From Candidatus Delongbacteria bacterium (lineage in GTDB: Bacteria > UBA4055): a stretch of DNA of 9,798 bases. The stretch spans positions 1 through 9,798 of the forward strand of contig DMTS01000032.1 of the NCBI GenBank assembly GCA_003477045.1, written 5' to 3'. The notes below the pieces were generated by a model. That model saw only the letters and a list, made by a program, of their open reading frames with translations, had not been told where the DNA came from and made no database searches. Below, piece after piece: positions 8,418 to 9,798 of this stretch (position 1 is its first letter; every line of letters begins with the position of its first letter). A program made the position numbers and the translations under genes.

Positions 8418-9494
8418 TTACTTGATCATTTTCTTTATTTTCTTAATAATCTCAGGCTTTCCTTTACCGGTCACGATCTCGCCGATCAGAAAACCGTAAG
8501 GTTTTAAGGATTCAATATTGTCGCATACAATTTTAGCCATAGCAATAATCGGTATAGCGAGAAAGATACCCGGAATTCCCCAGACTAATTTTCCAAGCAC
8601 GAGTGCTATAACTGTCGTAAAAGGATTTATCTTTACATGCGGCCCGACAATAATCGGTTCCAAAAGCCATCCCTGAATAAACTGTATCACCAGATAAGTA
8701 CCGATAATTGCTAAAAGCATAGTAAGACTCGCACCGTTCACAAAGGCTATCAATAATGTTATCGTTGTACCCGTTATATTTCCGACGAAAGGAATAATTT
8801 CAAGCAGCCCGCATAGTATAGCAAAAAATAATGCGTTTTTAACTCCGATTATCGAAAATCCGATCCCGTACATTATCCACAATACGACTATCATTTTGGC
8901 AAGTCCGAGCAGATACTGCTGAGATACATGAGTTATGCTTTTGAGAACCTTCTCCATTTCATCCTTTTGGGAAGGCTGAGTAAGTTTGATGATGAATTGC
9001 TTTAAGTGAGAGCGGTAGTATAAAATTAAAAAAATGTAAGCAAGCACTAAAACAAAATTTGTAAATATATACGCAAGCGAATCTCCGACGATCTGAAGAA
9101 TACCTCCTACAGAAGGCTGCTCTTCCTGCATCATCTGCGACTGCCTTTTTAGTGAAATGCCCAGATGATTAAATATATAATCCTGAAGACGGACGCCTGT
9201 TTCTATAGATTTTTGTTTAAGTATTGCGAAGTCATTAACCAATTCAGAGACCTGCCAGCCGAGAAGCGTGCCGACACCGGCTAAGACAGCTAACAGCACA
9301 AGCATACTGATTAAAACAGCAAGCCCTTTGGGAATTTTTTTTGCTTCCATCCATCTGGATAAAGGTAATAAAAGCGTTGCCAGAACTCCGGCGATGGTCA
9401 GAGGCATCAGAAAAGCTTCAGCGAAGTGTAACCCCGCAAAAACAAGGAATATTATCAGAAGCCTTTTTATTATTGAAGAATTAGTAATTGTCAT
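8418..9494 (-). CDS. AI-2E family (TqsA/PerM-like) membrane transporter
   Basis: A complete 358-residue protein of the AI-2E transporter family (Pfam PF01594, formerly UPF0118), the usual length for the family. It should lie in the inner membrane with about seven to eight helices: two at about 8-47, one at 57-80, one at 138-160 and several from 200 to the end. A more polar stretch of about 55 residues (82-137) separates the third and fourth. Family motifs are LEIIPFVGNITGT (231-243), EPIIVGPHVKINPF (279-292) and GIPGIFLAIPIIAMAKIV (306-323). The tail is lysine-rich (KGKPEIIKKIKKMIK). Members are reported as exporters of the quorum signal AI-2 or as Na+/H+ antiporters; most are uncharacterised, so the substrate here is unknown. 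The ATG start at 9492-9494 has only a weak upstream AGG. It follows a terminator and precedes the glucan synthase by 27 bases, so it is probably the first gene of a two-gene unit. Confidence 0.93.
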   Translation of the reverse strand: MTITNSSIIKRLLIIFLVFAGLHFAEAFLMPLTIAGVLATLLLPLSRWMEAKKIPKGLAVLISMLVLLAVLAGVGTLLGWQVSELVNDFAILKQKSIETGVRLQDYIFNHLGISLKRQSQMMQEEQPSVGGILQIVGDSLAYIFTNFVLVLAYIFLILYYRSHLKQFIIKLTQPSQKDEMEKVLKSITHVSQQYLLGLAKMIVVLWIMYGIGFSIIGVKNALFFAILCGLLEIIPFVGNITGTTITLLIAFVNGASLTMLLAIIGTYLVIQFIQGWLLEPIIVGPHVKINPFTTVIALVLGKLVWGIPGIFLAIPIIAMAKIVCDNIESLKPYGFLIGEIVTGKGKPEIIKKIKKMIK

Positions 9495-9566
9495 ATTTTG
9501 CCTGTTAGTTTAATAAAAAACCCCGACAACCCGGGGTTTTTAAATTCAGTTAAAAGGGTTACATAT
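9495..9566 (-). promoter_or_regulatory. intergenic region upstream of the permease gene
   Basis: These 72 bases hold the terminator of the upstream gene and must also hold any promoter for the permease-synthase pair. Only about 20 bases lie between the hairpin and the ATG. I see neither a clear Bacteroidota-type -7 element (TAnnTTTG) nor a good sigma-70 pair. A promoter may overlap the terminator, or readthrough may supply transcription. This is a weak inference from spacing. Confidence 0.25.
9515..9542 (-). terminator. intrinsic terminator, probably bidirectional
   Basis: The arms ccccg (9521-9525) and cgggg (9532-9536) pair perfectly around a six-base loop. They are extended by five A-T pairs (9516-9520 with 9537-9541), giving a stem of up to ten pairs. 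On the minus strand it ends in a run of T and lies about 25 bases after the stop of the sorting-domain gene, which it should terminate. The flanking A and T runs make it work in principle on both strands. Confidence 0.85.
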
Positions 9567-9798
9567 TTACTTGATCAGCATCAGTTTCTTTACCGAAACG
9601 AATGAATTTGCTTTTAAACGATAAAAATAGACACCGGCTGAAAGGCTTTTTATTCCATTTTCTGTATTGAACTGCACAGAATATCTACCTGCGTTCTGAT
9701 ATTCGTCAACGAGACTGGCGACTTCCTGTCCAAGCATATCGAAAACTTTCAGAGAAACCTGAGAATCCTTTGCGATATCATACTGAATCACTGTAGAA
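9567..9798 (-). CDS. C-terminal end of a type IX secretion substrate (sorting domain), 5' partial
   Basis: The open frame enters from the right edge and stops with TAA at 9567-9569, so about 77 C-terminal residues are visible. It reads STVIQYDIAKDSQVSLKVFD, then MLGQEVASLVDEYQNAGRY, SLSAGVYFYRL and VSVKKLMLIK. This is the typical pattern of the type IX secretion C-terminal sorting domain (TIGR04183/PF18962): an IQYxI strand, a VFDxxGQEV strand, the LxAGVYFYRL strand and a final basic KKLxLIK. Such tails direct proteins across the outer membrane, after which they are cleaved or anchored to the surface. The catalytic or binding part lies outside the window, so the function of the whole protein cannot be stated. 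The GTG at 9789-9791 is in frame but is not the real start, because the domain continues upstream of it. Confidence 0.88.
   Translation of the reverse strand, partial: STVIQYDIAKDSQVSLKVFDMLGQEVASLVDEYQNAGRYSVQFNTENGIKSLSAGVYFYRLKANSFVSVKKLMLIK

Noticed and set aside
9268..9513. 81-codon open frame on the plus strand
   Set aside because: It is antisense to the first helices of the permease; its hydrophobic tail is only the complement of that coding sequence.
1..9798. CRISPR array, tRNA, rRNA, insertion sequence or attachment site
   Set aside because: No regularly spaced repeats, cloverleaf-like sequence, transposase frame or terminal inverted repeats were seen by eye on either strand.

Overview
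This window looks like chromosomal DNA from a member of the FCB group (Bacteroidota, Ignavibacteriota and relatives), with moderate G+C. The main taxonomic clue is at the right edge. The end of a minus-strand gene there encodes a type IX secretion C-terminal sorting domain, of a type common in Ignavibacteria-like and Bacteroidota genomes. The species cannot be named from this alone.

All three supported genes lie on the minus strand, so the window reads from right to left. (1) 9567-9798 is the C-terminal end of a secreted or surface protein carrying a sorting domain; its 5' part is outside the window. (2) 9515-9542 is a strong intrinsic terminator that closes that unit. (3) 8418-9494 is a complete AI-2E/PerM (TqsA-like) family membrane protein of 358 residues. 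(4) After a 27-base gap, from about 8390 to base 1, comes one open frame of about 2,796 visible codons encoding a cyclic beta-1,2-glucan synthase (NdvB/ChvB/Cgs family). It has no internal stop, and the left edge cuts its last roughly 50-120 residues.

The synthase is a multi-enzyme protein. It has a cytosolic N-terminal region, a membrane-embedded GT84 glucosyltransferase that builds a beta-1,2-glucan chain from UDP-glucose, and a middle domain of the kind now linked to cyclisation (GH189, formerly called glycoamylase-like). A C-terminal GH94 phosphorylase-like part with a duplicated beta-sandwich follows and is thought to set chain length. The permease and the synthase are close enough to be co-transcribed. 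No ChvA/NdvA-type ABC exporter is in the window, so the permease may be a functional partner, but this is only inference. I saw no RNA genes, mobile elements, CRISPR arrays or large DNA repeats. The scattered plus-strand open frames are antisense shadows of the two large genes.
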